From: Kaistia algarum
Lineage (GTDB): Bacteria > Pseudomonadota > Alphaproteobacteria > Rhizobiales > Kaistiaceae
Direction of reading: 5' to 3'
Assembly (NCBI RefSeq): GCF_026343945.1
Contig: NZ_JAPKNJ010000002.1
Span: forward strand, 1 to 64,000
Length of the DNA stretch: 64,000 bases
The notes under the pieces: generated by a model
What the model was told of the DNA's origin: nothing
What the model saw: only the letters and a program-made list of their open reading frames with translations
Databases searched by the model: none
Made by a program: the position numbers and the translations under genes
Shown: positions 47,445-58,358 of the stretch, piece after piece
Position numbering within the stretch: position 1 is the stretch's first letter
How the letters are laid out: every line of letters begins with the position of its first letter

Positions 47445-48275
47445 TCAGCCGTGCATACCGTCCGGCGGTACGGGCGTACCTGTGCTCGACGTGCGGGCCG
47501 GCTGGGGATCGGGAACCGCACCGCCATGCGAATTGTAGACGGCGTTCGGATCCGGCTCGACATTGCCGAGCACCGTGACGCGGGTGCCGATCGGCACGCG
47601 CTCATAGAGATCGATGATGTCCTGGTTGATCAGGCGGATGCAGCCCGAGGAAAGCGACTTGCCAATCGACCAGGGCTGCGTGGTGCCGTGGATGCGGTAG
47701 AGCGTGTCGACCTTACCCTGGTAGAGATACATCGCGCGCGCGCCAAGCGGATTGCCGGGGCCGCCGGGCATGCCGGTCGGCCATTTTGCGGCCTCGGGGT
47801 CGCGTGCCATCATCTCCTTCGGCGGATGCCATTTCGGCCATTGCTGCTTGGCCTGGATGGTCGCGTCGCCCGACCACGCGAAGCCCTGGCGGCCTACGCC
47901 CACGCCGTAACGGATCGCGGTCCCGTTCTCGAAGACGAGATAGAGAAAATGGTTCGGCGGATCGACGACGAGCGTGCCGGGCTGGGCGGCAATTTCCGGC
48001 GGCAGTTGCACGACCTGCCGGAAGAACTGCGGGTCGATCTGCTTGAGATCGACGGCCGGAACCGGGAACGGCTCGGTGTCGATCGCTGCGTACATTTCCC
48101 TGAAGCCCTGATCGATGATCGGGGCTCCGGCGGGCATGGTCGACAGCGACGAGGTTTGTCCGGCAGTCTGGCAGCCGGCCAGTGCGATCGGCATTCCGAT
48201 CATGAACGACCGACGGCTTAGCTTGCCAGTCGCGATCCTAGGCTTCGTATCCGTCAAAGCCTTCCCTTTCACCAT
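47445..48275 (-). CDS. L,D-transpeptidase lipoprotein (ErfK/YbiS/YkuD family)
   Basis: A 276-residue enzyme that makes 3-3 peptidoglycan cross-links or attaches proteins to the wall. The N-terminus SRRSFMIGMPIALAGCQTAG has a lipobox with Cys35, preceded by an RR pair that might allow Tat export. The YkuD domain (about 110-250) has NHFLYLVFENGTAIRYGVGV, RIHGTTQPWSIGKSLSSGCI with catalytic His and Cys, and ends in a proline-rich tail. ATG at 48275 places the signal peptide correctly. Confidence 0.92.
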   Translation of the reverse strand: MVKGKALTDTKPRIATGKLSRRSFMIGMPIALAGCQTAGQTSSLSTMPAGAPIIDQGFREMYAAIDTEPFPVPAVDLKQIDPQFFRQVVQLPPEIAAQPGTLVVDPPNHFLYLVFENGTAIRYGVGVGRQGFAWSGDATIQAKQQWPKWHPPKEMMARDPEAAKWPTGMPGGPGNPLGARAMYLYQGKVDTLYRIHGTTQPWSIGKSLSSGCIRLINQDIIDLYERVPIGTRVTVLGNVEPDPNAVYNSHGGAVPDPQPARTSSTGTPVPPDGMHG

Positions 48276-48642
48276 CCAAGCGGGGAGGACTCCAGGCGAA
48301 TGGCCCGAGCCCAAAATGAACGCGGCATCAACTTCGAACGCGAGTCCGAAGGGTGTCGCATGCCTCAATTCATTGCGCCCTTAGTGGTTGCTTTCTCGTT
48401 ATGCCGCAATGACAAAACGGTCACACGAAGGGCGATTTCAGTACGGTTCGGCATCGGCGGCGCAGGCGATGTCCAGCCTGTCTGAAGCGCGGAACCGGCC
48501 AAACCATGGCAAAAAAAGGAAAATCCGTTCTGCAGCCTTAGAGATCGGCCAGCGTTGCGGAATTGTCACGATATCGTGCGTCCCGCGTTACGCAGGCTCG
48601 TGGTTCCGCTATGAGGATGCTTGTCAGGATACGAGGATTCGC
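48276..48642. other. Divergent intergenic region, no gene seen
   Basis: 367 bases between the L,D-transpeptidase and helicase genes. Short open frames on both strands lack family features or ribosome-binding sites. It includes a locally A-rich stretch (GGCAAAAAAAGGAAAATCC near 48510-48528). Both promoters must be here but none could be placed with confidence. Confidence 0.5.
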
Positions 48643-49737
48643 ATGCGCTGGTCGCCGCAACAGGAAGATGCCCTCAAGGGCGTGGCCGATTGGCTGCGCC
48701 AAGGCGATTCGCCGGTATTCCGGCTGTTTGGCTATGCAGGCACCGGCAAGACGACTCTCGCCCGCCACCTTGCCGAGGGGATCGACGGAACGGTTGCCTT
48801 CGCCGCCTATACCGGGAAGGCGGCGCATGTCCTGCGCTCAAAGGGCTGCGAGGGCGCCGGCACGATCCACAGTCTCATCTATCGCCCGCGCGTCGGCGAC
48901 GATGAGGAGCAGCCCGTCTTCGCCATCAACCATGACAGCGCCGCCTCGAAAGCAGACCTCATCATCATCGACGAGTGCTCGATGGTCGACGAGGAACTGG
49001 GCCGCGACCTGCTGTCGTTCGGGACGCCAGTGCTGGTCCTCGGCGACCCGGCGCAGCTTCCGCCGGTCAAGGGCGGCGGCTTCTTCACGGAAGCAGAGCC
49101 CGATCTGATGCTGACCGAGGTCCACCGCCAGGCGCAGGACAATCCGATCATCCGCCTGTCCATGATGGTGCGCGCCGGCGAGACGATCGAGCATGGCGAC
49201 CATGGCGAGAGCCGGGTGATAGCGAGGCGTGAGATCGATGCAGCGCAGATCCTGGCGACGGATCAGGTGCTTGTCGGCACCAACAAGACGCGGCGCGCCT
49301 ATAATCAGCGTATCCGCGAATTGAAGGGCTTGCTGGCGCCCATGCCGGCCATCGGTGACAAGCTCGTCTGCCTTCGGAACGACAAGCAGAAGGGCCTGCT
49401 CAATGGCGGGACCTGGACCGTGTCGAAGCTTGGTTCGCCGAAGCGCAGCCTGCTGCGGCTCGATCTCGTGCCCGAGGACGAGCCAGGCGCCAAGGCGGTG
49501 AAGGTCGCGATCCATCCGGCGTTCTTCGAGGATGGCGGCGAGAGCCTGTCCTATCCGCAGCGGCGAAATTCTGACGAGTTCGACTATGGCTACGCGCTGA
49601 CGGTGCACAAATCGCAGGGCTCGCAATGGGATGACGTCGTGCTCTTCGACGAGAGTTACGCCTTCCGCGAGCACCGCGACCGCTGGCTCTATACGGCGAT
49701 CACGCGCGCTGCGGAGCGGATCACGATCGTGCGGTAG
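48643..49737 (+). CDS. RecD-like superfamily 1 DNA helicase (AAA_30 + UvrD_C_2)
   Basis: A 364-residue 1B-type helicase. Walker A is GYAGTGKTT (30-38), Walker B DLIIIDECSMVD, motif III GDPAQLPPVKGGGFF, then EVHRQAQDNPIIRL; the C-terminal UvrD_C_2 part has YGYALTVHKSQGSQWDDVVL and RWLYTAITRAAERITIVR. It is short and lacks the RecBC-interaction region, as in the small RecD2/phage-Dda-like helicases. ATG at 48643 (MRWSPQQEDALKG) fits the family; the frame is open to 48388. Confidence 0.92.
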   Translation: MRWSPQQEDALKGVADWLRQGDSPVFRLFGYAGTGKTTLARHLAEGIDGTVAFAAYTGKAAHVLRSKGCEGAGTIHSLIYRPRVGDDEEQPVFAINHDSAASKADLIIIDECSMVDEELGRDLLSFGTPVLVLGDPAQLPPVKGGGFFTEAEPDLMLTEVHRQAQDNPIIRLSMMVRAGETIEHGDHGESRVIARREIDAAQILATDQVLVGTNKTRRAYNQRIRELKGLLAPMPAIGDKLVCLRNDKQKGLLNGGTWTVSKLGSPKRSLLRLDLVPEDEPGAKAVKVAIHPAFFEDGGESLSYPQRRNSDEFDYGYALTVHKSQGSQWDDVVLFDESYAFREHRDRWLYTAITRAAERITIVR

Positions 49738-49783
49738 CGGCTGCATGATTGCAGGGCGGACGGGCAGCAGGTAAAGCCTCGGC

Positions 49784-51157
49784 ATGTCTAATCCATCCGT
49801 CACCGTCCGCTTCGCCCCGTCGCCGACCGGCTATCTTCATATCGGCAATGCACGGCCGGCTTTGTTCAACTGGCTGTTCGCGCTGAGGCATGACGGCGTC
49901 TTCATCCTGCGTTTGGACGATACCGACCGCGAGCGCTCGCGTGAGGACTTCGCCGATGCGATTCGCCGAGACGTCGCCTGGCTCGGCATCCAGCCCCATC
50001 GCTTCGAGCGGCAGTCGTTGCGGGAGACGAGCTATGCCGCCTCGGCCGAACGGCTGAAGGCTTCCGGCCGTCTCTATCCGGCCTATGAGAGCGCGGACGA
50101 ACTCGACCGGCGGCGCAAGCGCCAGATGGCTCGCGGCCTGCCGCCGGTCTATGACCGGGCGGCGCTGCGGCTCACCGATGCTGAACGCGCTGCGTTGGAG
50201 GCGGAAGGCCGCAAGCCGCATTGGCGCTTCCGCCTCGACGAGACCGTCGGCGAAGTGCGTTGGGATGATCTTGTGCGCGGTCCGCAGCAGGTCACCGTCG
50301 CCTCGCTCTCCGATCCGGTCCTGATCCGCGAAGACGGCACCTTCCTCTACACGCTGCCCTCGGTGGTCGACGACATCGAGATGGGCGTAACCCACATCAT
50401 CCGTGGCGACGACCACGTCACCAATACCGGTGTCCAGATCCAGCTCTTCGAGGCGCTCGGCGGCAGGGTTCCCGCCTTCGCCCATCACAACACGCTGACG
50501 ACAGCGACCGGCGAGGGGCTGTCGAAGCGGACGGGCGCGTTGTCGCTGGGGTCGCTGGCCGACGCCGGCTACGAGCCGATGGCGGTCGCCTCGCTCGCCG
50601 TTCTGATCGGCACATCGCTTCCGGTCGAACCGGTCAAGGATCTGCCGACGCTGGCCGGCATGATCGACCTATCGATGGTATCGAAGGCGCCGGCGCGCTT
50701 CGATCCGGCCGATCTCGACGGGCTCAATGCGAAGCTGCTGCACGCCACGCCGTTTGCGGATGTCGCCGAGCGGCTCGCGGCAGCCGGCATTGGTGGCGGC
50801 GAGGCGTTCTGGAATGCCGTGCGCGGCAATCTGGTCCGCGTTTCAGACGCCGCGATCTGGTGGCGCGTCGTCTCCGAGAGGCTCGATCCCCCGCCGGCCG
50901 ATCCTGCCGCATTGCCCATGCTCGGCAAGGCGCTGGAACTTCTCCCCGAGGCGCCTTTCGATAGCGAAACGTGGAAGCGCTGGACTGAGGCGGTGAAGGC
51001 GGCCACCGGCGCGAAGGGCAGGGCGCTCTACATGCCGCTTCGCGTCGCCCTGACCGGTCTCGAGCACGGGCCCGAACTTGCGGGCTTGCTGCCTCTTATT
51101 GGGCGTAGAAATACGATGGACCGACTCGCCGCACAGGCCCGCCCGCCGTCAGATTGA
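49784..51157 (+). CDS. gltX: Glutamyl-tRNA synthetase (first copy)
   Basis: A 457-residue class I synthetase. It has the HIGH-type motif in [20 protein letters not shown], the KMSKS-type loop [14 protein letters not shown], and [20 protein letters not shown]. It is clearly diverged from the second copy at 56937-58358. Alphaproteobacteria commonly have two GluRS that share charging of tRNA-Glu and tRNA-Gln, the latter corrected by GatCAB (gatB is nearby). The last 62 bases overlap the convergent DUF2865 gene. Confidence 0.94.
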   Translation: MSNPSVTVRFAPSPTGYLHIGNARPALFNWLFALRHDGVFILRLDDTDRERSREDFADAIRRDVAWLGIQPHRFERQSLRETSYAASAERLKASGRLYPAYESADELDRRRKRQMARGLPPVYDRAALRLTDAERAALEAEGRKPHWRFRLDETVGEVRWDDLVRGPQQVTVASLSDPVLIREDGTFLYTLPSVVDDIEMGVTHIIRGDDHVTNTGVQIQLFEALGGRVPAFAHHNTLTTATGEGLSKRTGALSLGSLADAGYEPMAVASLAVLIGTSLPVEPVKDLPTLAGMIDLSMVSKAPARFDPADLDGLNAKLLHATPFADVAERLAAAGIGGGEAFWNAVRGNLVRVSDAAIWWRVVSERLDPPPADPAALPMLGKALELLPEAPFDSETWKRWTEAVKAATGAKGRALYMPLRVALTGLEHGPELAGLLPLIGRRNTMDRLAAQARPPSD

Positions 51158-52199
51158 GCGAGGCGACCGGCGCCACGACATTGGGCTTGCCAACCTCGCC
51201 GGGGTCGAGCTGACCGTAGCGATTGGCCAGCGTTTCGGGATCCTCGCCGAGCGTCGGGCGGACACTGGGGATCGGGGCCAGCCCAGCGGACGAGAAGTTC
51301 ATGACTGCTGGCGAATAGCCGCCTGCCACGATGTCGAGTGCCGTCGACTTGCCGCAGGTGCAGCCCGGGGTCAGGCTCTTGCGATAGGCGAAGGCGGTTG
51401 GCAGCTCGCTATAGCGCGTACGGTCGTCGATCGACAGCGCCTTGCTGCTGTCCTGTCCCGGATTGCGGTGTGCGTAGAGCACCACCTCGGTTCCGGGACA
51501 CATTTGCTTGCAGACCTGCTCCTGCGCCGCAAAGGACGACTGGTTCGTCGAATAGGCGATCGGGAAATAATAGCCGTCGCAGGTGCGCACGCACAGCGTA
51601 CGATATTTGCCCCCGCCGAAGCCCGTATCATAGCCGCCGCTATCGTTGCTGTCGTTGCGCTGGAGCACGCCCTGATCGGCCGGCACCGTGACCAGCTGAC
51701 GTTGCTGCGTCGGAACGTCGGGATTGAACAGGCGCTCCAGGAAATTGCGCGGCCGGTTCTGCGTCGAATAGGATGCGTATTGGGCGCCGCAATTATTGTC
51801 GCCGAGCTGGCGAAGCAGGCTTGAGCGTTGGCCGCCGGCATTGGCCGATGCAGCACTCGCACTCTGCTGGTTGGTTTCGAGCTTGCGGAGATTGGACTTC
51901 ATCCGCTCGATGCCGTTCATCACGGCGGCGCATTCCGGCTTCTGCTTCGACTGGAAGAACAGGAACCCGTTGCCGCAGCCGGACTGGCGGGCACGCGCCT
52001 GCGCCGCTGCAATCTCGGAGCGCTGCTGGTTCGCGGCGCCAGCGAAGGCCGCCGCCTTGTTGGCGCCCGATGCCTTCTGCAGCGAGGAAAGCTGAGCTTC
52101 CAGATTGCCACAGATGGAAGCCGCCCCGGCCCAATCGGCCGTACCGGCAAACATGGCGAGGACGACGGCAAGTCGCCTCAAAACGCTGGCTACGCACAT
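51096..52199 (-). CDS. Exported DUF2865 protein
   Basis: A 367-residue cysteine-containing exported protein. A signal peptide (residues 1-26, cut near WAGA-AS) is followed by a coiled helical part ([40 protein letters not shown]) and then the family block [39 protein letters not shown] and [15 protein letters not shown], with paired cysteines suggesting disulfides. DUF2865 is typical of Rhizobiales; function unknown. ATG at 52199 gives the clean signal peptide. Confidence 0.87.
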   Translation of the reverse strand: MCVASVLRRLAVVLAMFAGTADWAGAASICGNLEAQLSSLQKASGANKAAAFAGAANQQRSEIAAAQARARQSGCGNGFLFFQSKQKPECAAVMNGIERMKSNLRKLETNQQSASAASANAGGQRSSLLRQLGDNNCGAQYASYSTQNRPRNFLERLFNPDVPTQQRQLVTVPADQGVLQRNDSNDSGGYDTGFGGGKYRTLCVRTCDGYYFPIAYSTNQSSFAAQEQVCKQMCPGTEVVLYAHRNPGQDSSKALSIDDRTRYSELPTAFAYRKSLTPGCTCGKSTALDIVAGGYSPAVMNFSSAGLAPIPSVRPTLGEDPETLANRYGQLDPGEVGKPNVVAPVASLNLTAGGPVRRVGPSYFYAQ

Positions 52200-52457
52200 T
52201 GCTTCGGTCTCGTTGGCGGCCTTGGCCCCTGCCGTCGGGTCGACCCGTCTGCCCCGGCTGCCATAGCACGGTCCGCCGGCCTGGTCATCCTCGTCGGGCA
52301 AAAAGCGAGGCGCCGAATCCCCGACATCACACAATATTCATCTAGTTCGGCGATGGCAGCCATCGCAAGGTTTGAGTGGTCATTTCGCAAGCAATATGCC
52401 TATTGGGCGCGCAAGGCGGGCCAAATGCCGAGGCCTTGCAATAGACTGAGCCACCCG

Positions 52458-53864
52458 ATGAGCCTGCAAAGCACGATTTCCGCCCGGGGACCCGCATATC
52501 GTCCCTGGCTGGAAGAGGCACGCGCGACGATCAATCTCTCGCTGCCGCTGATCCTGACCAATGTCGCCCAAACACTGATCAACGCCACCGACGTCATCCT
52601 GATCGGCTGGCTCGGCTCGCGCATGCTCGCCGCCGGGGCGCTGGGCACCAATCTCTATTTCGCCTTCCTAATCTTCGGAATCGGCTTCGTGTCGGCGGTC
52701 TCGCCGATGGTTGCGCGCGAACTCGGCGAGCGGCGTCATTCCGTGCGCGATGTGCGCCGCACGGTGCGCCAGGGCCTGTGGGCGTCGGTCGCGATCTGCG
52801 TGCCGTTCTGGCTGCTCCTGTGGCACACCGAAGCGGTGCTCGTCGCCATCGGGCAGGAGCCGGAACTGGCCGCCATCGCGGGCACCTATATGCGCGGGCT
52901 GCAATGGGCGATGCTGCCCTTTCTCTGGTATCTCGTTCTGCGTGCCTTCATCGCAGCGCTGGAGCGGCCCTTCTGGTCGCTGGTGGTCGGCATTGCCGGT
53001 GTCCTCATCAATGCGATCGTCGTCTGGGGCCTGGTGTTCGGCAAACTCGGCCTGCCGGCGCTGGGCATTGTCGGAGCCGGCATTGGCAGCACGATTTCGG
53101 CGCTCGCCATGTTCGCCGGCATGGCGATCGTCTGCATGGTCCACCCAAAGTTCCGTCGCTACCACGTCTTCGGCCGCTTCTGGCGGGCCGATTGGCCGCG
53201 CCTGCTGGCGCTCTTCCGGCTCGGTCTGCCGATCGGCATCGCCGTCGCCTTCGAGGTGACGGTGTTCAACCTCGCCGTCTTCCTGATGGGCCTGATCGGT
53301 GCCGCCGATGTGGCCGCGCATGCGATCGCAATCCAGATCTGCGCGCTCTGCTTCATGGTGCCGCTCGGCTTCTCGCAGGCGGCGACCATCCGCGTCGGCC
53401 GGGCCTATGGCGCCGGCGACCGTGAGGCGATCCGCCTGGCGGGCTGGACGCCCTATGTGCTCGGCATCGCGTTCATGAGTTGCACAGCGATCACGATCTT
53501 CTTGGCGCCGGGCTTTCTCATCGGCATCTTCGTCGACCGTAGCGACCCCGGCAATGCCGAGGTGGTCGCTCTTGCCGTATCCTTCCTCGGCATTGCTGCG
53601 CTGTTCCAGGTGTTTGATGGGGCACAGGTGATCGGCGGGGGCATGCTGCGCGGCCTGCATGACACGCGGGTTCCCATGCTCTATGCGGCGCTCGGCTTCT
53701 GGGGCATCGGCGTCGCCACCTCGGTTGTGCTTGGGTTTGGCTTTAAGCTCGGCGGCATCGGCATCTGGATCGGCCTCGCCTGCGGGCTCGCCTCCGTCTC
53801 GATGCTACTGCTGCAGCGCTGGCTGCGGCGCGGGACGCTCCGCCTTGAGGGCACGGCAGCCTGA
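52458..53864 (+). CDS. MATE family multidrug efflux protein (NorM-like)
   Basis: A 468-residue 12-TM cation-coupled exporter. The start ATINLSLPLILTNVAQTLIN and MVARELGERRHSVRDVRRTV, plus the second-half repeat LFRLGLPIGIAVAFEVTVFN and FDGAQVIGGGMLRGLHDTRV, match the MATE two-lobe pattern. ATG at 52458 is chosen because it sits directly before the first amphipathic helix; the open frame extends much further upstream but overlaps the DUF2865 gene. Confidence 0.92.
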   Translation: MSLQSTISARGPAYRPWLEEARATINLSLPLILTNVAQTLINATDVILIGWLGSRMLAAGALGTNLYFAFLIFGIGFVSAVSPMVARELGERRHSVRDVRRTVRQGLWASVAICVPFWLLLWHTEAVLVAIGQEPELAAIAGTYMRGLQWAMLPFLWYLVLRAFIAALERPFWSLVVGIAGVLINAIVVWGLVFGKLGLPALGIVGAGIGSTISALAMFAGMAIVCMVHPKFRRYHVFGRFWRADWPRLLALFRLGLPIGIAVAFEVTVFNLAVFLMGLIGAADVAAHAIAIQICALCFMVPLGFSQAATIRVGRAYGAGDREAIRLAGWTPYVLGIAFMSCTAITIFLAPGFLIGIFVDRSDPGNAEVVALAVSFLGIAALFQVFDGAQVIGGGMLRGLHDTRVPMLYAALGFWGIGVATSVVLGFGFKLGGIGIWIGLACGLASVSMLLLQRWLRRGTLRLEGTAA

Positions 53865-53936
53865 TTATCAGCGCCGGACCCTCCCTCCGTCATGGAGCGT
53901 ACCTATATTGGAGCCGCCCTCTCGCGGAGAACAACC

Positions 53937-54446
53937 ATGCGCTTCGGTCTTGCCTCGGTCCTGTCGCTCGCCCTCCTCATTGGTGCCGCCGCGCCGGCAC
54001 TCGCCGAGGATCCGGACTTGATCTTCAAGGAATCGACCACCTTCAAGTGGCTGACGCCGAACGACAAGATCGCGGTCTATGGCATTGACGATCCCGATAT
54101 CGAGGGGGTCGCTTGTCATTTCGCCGCGGCCGAAAAAGGCGGTGTCTCGGGCATGCTGGGTGTCGCCGAGGAAACGTCGGACATTTCGCTCGCCTGCCGC
54201 CAGGTCGGCCCGATCGCCTTCAAGGGCAAGGTCGGGCAGGGCGACGAGATGTTCCGCCAGCGTCGCTCGTTCTGGTTCAAGAAGATGCAGATCGTGCGCG
54301 GCTGCGACGCCAAGCGCAATGTGCTGGTCTATCTCGTCTATTCCGACAAGCTGGTCGACGGCAGCCCCAAGAACTCGATCTCCACCGTCCCGATCATGCC
54401 TTGGGGCACGGCGACGGCGCCGCAATGCAAGGATTTCATCGACTGA
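53937..54446 (+). CDS. creA: CreA family exported protein
   Basis: A 169-residue protein of the CreA family, periplasmic and of unknown function. A signal peptide (to ALA-ED, about 23) precedes FKWLTPNDKIAVYGIDDPDI, GVACHFAAAEKGG, DISLACRQVGPI and the conserved RQRRSFWFKKMQIVRGCDAK, ending with TVPIMPWG. Several conserved cysteines are kept. ATG at 53937 is favoured over an earlier frame start at 53892. Confidence 0.92.
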   Translation: MRFGLASVLSLALLIGAAAPALAEDPDLIFKESTTFKWLTPNDKIAVYGIDDPDIEGVACHFAAAEKGGVSGMLGVAEETSDISLACRQVGPIAFKGKVGQGDEMFRQRRSFWFKKMQIVRGCDAKRNVLVYLVYSDKLVDGSPKNSISTVPIMPWGTATAPQCKDFID

Positions 54447-54520
54447 GCCGGCGATCGATGCTTGCAGAGCGTCCGCTGCCGCACTAACCCCTAGGCGTTG
54501 CCACTATCCGGAGCCCATCC

Positions 54521-56002
54521 ATGACCATCGCCGTCCGCACCGCCGATCCGAAGAAGCTCGTGAAGGGCGCGACCGGGGATTGGGAAGTGGTGATCGGCAT
54601 GGAGGTGCATGCGCAGGTCCTCTCCAAGTCGAAGCTGTTCTCCGGCGCCTCGACGCAGTTCGGCGGCGCGCCGAACTCGCATGTCAGTCTCGTCGACGCG
54701 GCGATGCCCGGCATGCTGCCGGTGATCAACGCCGAATGCGTCGCGCAGGCGGTACGCACCGGACTGGGCCTCAAGGCGCAAATCAACCCGCACAGCGTGT
54801 TCGACCGGAAGAACTATTTCTATCCGGACCTGCCGCAGGGCTACCAGATCTCGCAGTACAAGCAGCCGATCGTTGGCGAGGGCGAGATCGTCATCGATCT
54901 CGACAGCGGCGAGGCGATCACCGTCGGCATCGAGCGGCTGCACCTGGAGCAGGATGCCGGCAAATCGCTGCACGACCAGCATCCCACACAGAGCTTCGTC
55001 GATCTGAACCGCTCCGGCGTGGCGCTGATGGAGATCGTCTCGAAGCCGGATTTGCGCTCCGCCGACGAGGCCAAAGCCTATCTGACCAAGCTTCGCACCA
55101 TCGTGCGCTATCTCGGCACCTGCGACGGCAACATGGACGAAGGCTCGATGCGCGCCGACGTGAACGTGTCGGTGCGCCGGCCGGGCGAGCCGCTCGGCAC
55201 GCGCTGCGAGATCAAGAACGTCAACTCGATCCGCTTCGTCGGCCAAGCGGTCGATTATGAGGCGAGGCGGCAGATCGCCATTATCGAGGATGGCGGCACG
55301 ATCGACCAGGAGACGCGGCTGTTCGATTCGGTGAAGAACGAGACCCGCTCGATGCGCTCCAAGGAAGAGGCGCATGACTACCGCTATTTCCCGGACCCGG
55401 ATCTCCTGCCGCTCGTCCTCGACGCGGCCTGGATCGAGGAGCTGGCCGCGGCGCTGCCCGAACTGCCCGACGCCAAGAAGGCCCGCTTCATCGGCGAACT
55501 CGGCCTCTCGCCTTACGACGCGCATGTGCTGGTGCTCGAAAAGGAGACGGCCGACTTCTTCGAGAAGGCGGCAAAGGGACGAGATCCGAAGGCCACCGCC
55601 AACTGGGTGACGCAGGAACTCGCCGCGCGCCTCAATCGGGACGGCAAGGGTATTTCCGACAGCCCGGTGTCGTCGGATCAGATCGGGGCGATTGTCGACC
55701 TGATCGCCGCCGGAACCATCTCCGGCAAGATTGCCAAGGACCTGTTCGAGATCGTCTGGAGCGAGGGCGGCGATCCGAAGGCGATCGTTGAGACCCGCGG
55801 CATGAAGCAGGTGACAGATACAGGTGCGATCGAGAAGGTCGTCGACGATATCATCGCCGCCAACCCCGACAAGGTCGAGCAGGTGAAGCTGAAGCCGACT
55901 CTATCCGGATGGTTCGTCGGCCAAATCATGAAGGCCTCGGGCGGCAAGGCCAATCCGCAGGTCGTCAACGACATCCTGAAGAAGAAGCTAGGCCTCGAAT
56001 AG
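54521..56002 (+). CDS. gatB: Aspartyl/glutamyl-tRNA amidotransferase subunit B
   Basis: A 493-residue subunit of GatCAB, the kinase/transamidase that converts Glu-tRNA-Gln to Gln-tRNA-Gln. It has [40 protein letters not shown], the zinc/active-site region and the C-terminal YqeY-like tail domain ending [20 protein letters not shown] and [13 protein letters not shown]. gatA and gatC are not in the window. The terminator 70 bases downstream ends the unit. Confidence 0.97.
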   Translation: MTIAVRTADPKKLVKGATGDWEVVIGMEVHAQVLSKSKLFSGASTQFGGAPNSHVSLVDAAMPGMLPVINAECVAQAVRTGLGLKAQINPHSVFDRKNYFYPDLPQGYQISQYKQPIVGEGEIVIDLDSGEAITVGIERLHLEQDAGKSLHDQHPTQSFVDLNRSGVALMEIVSKPDLRSADEAKAYLTKLRTIVRYLGTCDGNMDEGSMRADVNVSVRRPGEPLGTRCEIKNVNSIRFVGQAVDYEARRQIAIIEDGGTIDQETRLFDSVKNETRSMRSKEEAHDYRYFPDPDLLPLVLDAAWIEELAAALPELPDAKKARFIGELGLSPYDAHVLVLEKETADFFEKAAKGRDPKATANWVTQELAARLNRDGKGISDSPVSSDQIGAIVDLIAAGTISGKIAKDLFEIVWSEGGDPKAIVETRGMKQVTDTGAIEKVVDDIIAANPDKVEQVKLKPTLSGWFVGQIMKASGGKANPQVVNDILKKKLGLE

Positions 56003-56070
56003 AGCGCTGCCGCGCGGCGCCCTTGCACCGGTCGCGGCGATGCCTAGATCTAATGTTACCGTCCGTTCTC

Positions 56071-56099
56071 GACCGGCGCCTTTGCGCCGGTCTTTCCTT
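56071..56099 (+). terminator. Intrinsic terminator after gatB
   Basis: A perfect 9-bp stem, GACCGGCGC and GCGCCGGTC, closes on CTTT and is followed by TTTCCTT. It lies between gatB and the next GST gene. Confidence 0.75.
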
Positions 56100-56119
56100 G
56101 ACGCCGTAGAGGTAATTTC

Positions 56120-56827
56120 ATGCCGGTGCAGCAGACCCAGCCGATCGAGCTTCATTTCTGGCCGACGCCGAATGGCAAGAAGGTCTCTATCATGCTGGAG
56201 GAACTCGATATTCCTTACAGCATCCACTTTGTGAATATCGGCAAGGGCGAGCAGTTCAGACCGGAATTCCTGGCGATTTCGCCGAACAACCGGATGCCGG
56301 CGATCGTCGATCCCGAGGGGCCTGACGGCAAGCCGATCTCCGTTTTCGAGTCGGGTGCCATCCTCCAATATCTGGGCCGGAAGTTCGGCCGCTTCTATCC
56401 GGCGGACGAGCGCAAGCGCGTTGCCGTCGAAGAATGGCTGATGTGGCAGATGGGCGGCTTCGGGCCGATGCTCGGCCAGCGCAACCATTTCTCCGTCTAC
56501 GCGCCCGAGCGCATTCCCTATGCGACCAAGCGCTATCAGGACGAGACGCACCGTCTCTACGGCGTGCTCAACAAGCGCCTCGCAACTCATGAATATGTGG
56601 CCGACGATTATTCGATCGCCGACATGGCCATCTTTAGCTGGGCGGCCGGCTGGGAGACCCAGCAGTTCGACACGTCGGACTTCCCGAGCGTCAAGCGCTG
56701 GATCGATCTCCTGAACGCGCGTCCGGGCGTGCAGCGCGGCATGGCGATCAAGGCGCCGGTGGTGCCGGTCAGCGTCGCCGACGACAAGGAAGCCCAGAAG
56801 GTCTTGTTCGGCCAGCGCGGCAACTGA
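56120..56827 (+). CDS. YfcG/YghU-type glutathione transferase (disulfide-bond oxidoreductase)
   Basis: A 235-residue nu-class GST. The N-terminal fold reads IELHFWPTPNGKKVSIMLEE; the active-site threonine-asparagine motif of YfcG corresponds to TPNGKKVS, and PNNRMPAIVDPEGPDGKPIS has the cis-proline, followed by FESGAILQYLGRKFG. The C-terminal helices include EWLMWQMGGFGPMLGQRNHF, typical of this class. YfcG reduces disulfides with GSSG bound. Preceded by GAGGTAA ribosome-binding site. Confidence 0.9.
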   Translation: MPVQQTQPIELHFWPTPNGKKVSIMLEELDIPYSIHFVNIGKGEQFRPEFLAISPNNRMPAIVDPEGPDGKPISVFESGAILQYLGRKFGRFYPADERKRVAVEEWLMWQMGGFGPMLGQRNHFSVYAPERIPYATKRYQDETHRLYGVLNKRLATHEYVADDYSIADMAIFSWAAGWETQQFDTSDFPSVKRWIDLLNARPGVQRGMAIKAPVVPVSVADDKEAQKVLFGQRGN

Positions 56828-56853
56828 GCCGCGCGGCACGGTCATCGAACAGA

Positions 56854-56889
56854 AAAATGCCCGGGCGATTGACCCGGGCGTTTTGTTTG
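56854..56889. terminator. Bidirectional intrinsic terminator
   Basis: GCCCGGG (56859-56865) pairs with CCCGGGC (56873-56879) over a 7-base loop. On the plus strand TTTTGTTT follows; on the minus strand ATTTTT follows. It would end both the GST transcript and the convergent gltX transcript. Confidence 0.88.
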
Positions 56890-56936
56890 GAACGTGTTGT
56901 GAACGGGCCGAGCCCGAGCCTCGTCGGCTGCTTCGA

Positions 56937-58358
56937 TCAACCCCTCGCCTGATCCGCGATGCGACCGAGGCTTTCCTCGCGGCCGAGGACGATCAGCACA
57001 TCGAAGATGCCGGGCGAGGTCGAGCGGCCGGTAAGCGCGGCGCGCAGCGGCTGTGCCACCTTGCCGAGCTTCAGCCCCTTCGCCTCCGCGAACGCCTTCA
57101 CGGCCTCTTCCGTCGCCTCGACGGTCCATTCGACGGCCAACAGCAGGCTGTGCAGGTCCTTGAGCAGCGCCCGCGCATCAGCGTCGAGGATGGTCGACGC
57201 CTTCTCGTCCAGGGCGAGCGGGCGCTCCGCGAAGAGGAAAGCTGCGCCGTCCTTCAGCTCGATCAGCGTCTTGGCCCGCTCCTTGAGGCCGGGCAGGGCC
57301 TCGCGCAGCTGCGCCGCTCGCTCCGGCGTCAGCCGGGCGAGCATGGCCTCGCCGCCGGGCAGATAGGGCAGCGTCTGGACGAAGCTCGCATAGAGCGCAT
57401 CGTCGGTCGCGGCTCGCATGTAATGGCCGTTCAGATTCTCTAGCTTGGCGAAATCGAAGCGCGAGGCCGAGCGGCCGACATCGTCGACATCGAACCACTC
57501 GATCATCTGCTCCAGCGACATGATCTCGTCATCGCCATGCGCCCAGCCCAGGCGGACGAGATAATTGCGCATCGCCTCCGGCAGGAAACCCATGGCGCGA
57601 TAGGCGTCGACGCCGAGCGCGCCGTGGCGCTTGGAGAGCTTGGCGCCGTCGGGACCGTGGATGAGCGGGATATGCGACATGACTGGCACCTCCCAGCCCA
57701 TGGCGCCATAGATGATCATCTGGCGCGCGGCATTGGTGAGGTGGTCGTCGCCGCGGATGATGTGGGTGACGCCCATATCGTGATCGTCGACGACGACCGA
57801 GAGCATATAGGTCGGGTTGCCATCCGAGCGCAGCAGGACGAGGTCGTCGAGATCCTTGTTCGGGATGACGACGCGGCCCTGCACGCGGTCCTCGATCACC
57901 GTCTCGCCCTCGAGCGGCGCCTTGATGCGGATCGCGGGGGCGACGCCAGCCGGCGCCTCCGACGGATCGCGGTCGCGCCAGGTGCCGTCATAACGCGGGG
58001 CACGGCCCTCGGCGCGCGCCTTCTCGCGCATCGCGTCGAGCTCGGCGGGTGTACAATAGCAGCGATAGGCCTTGCCGACGGCCAGCAACTCCTCGACCAC
58101 CTCACGGTGGCGCGGCGCGCGAGCGAACTGGAAGATCGTCTCGCCCTGCCAGTCGAGGCCGAGCCATTTCAGCCCGTCGAGGATCGCGGCGATTGCCGGC
58201 TCTGTGGAGCGCTCGCGGTCCGTATCCTCGATGCGGAGCAGCATCGTCCCGCCCGTATGCTTCGCATACAGCCAGTTGAACAGCGCCGTGCGGCCGCCGC
58301 CGATATGGAGGAAGCCGGTAGGCGAGGGTGCGAAGCGGGTGACGACCGGTTTGGACAT
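56937..58358 (-). CDS. gltX: Glutamyl-tRNA synthetase (second copy)
   Basis: A 473-residue synthetase closer to the standard bacterial type: [20 protein letters not shown], zinc-site-like [40 protein letters not shown] and the KMSKS-type [14 protein letters not shown]. The anticodon-binding C-terminal half is complete. It shares the catalytic core with the copy at 49784-51157 but differs in length and the C-terminal region, consistent with separate tRNA preferences. ATG at 58358. Confidence 0.95.
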   Translation of the reverse strand: MSKPVVTRFAPSPTGFLHIGGGRTALFNWLYAKHTGGTMLLRIEDTDRERSTEPAIAAILDGLKWLGLDWQGETIFQFARAPRHREVVEELLAVGKAYRCYCTPAELDAMREKARAEGRAPRYDGTWRDRDPSEAPAGVAPAIRIKAPLEGETVIEDRVQGRVVIPNKDLDDLVLLRSDGNPTYMLSVVVDDHDMGVTHIIRGDDHLTNAARQMIIYGAMGWEVPVMSHIPLIHGPDGAKLSKRHGALGVDAYRAMGFLPEAMRNYLVRLGWAHGDDEIMSLEQMIEWFDVDDVGRSASRFDFAKLENLNGHYMRAATDDALYASFVQTLPYLPGGEAMLARLTPERAAQLREALPGLKERAKTLIELKDGAAFLFAERPLALDEKASTILDADARALLKDLHSLLLAVEWTVEATEEAVKAFAEAKGLKLGKVAQPLRAALTGRSTSPGIFDVLIVLGREESLGRIADQARG

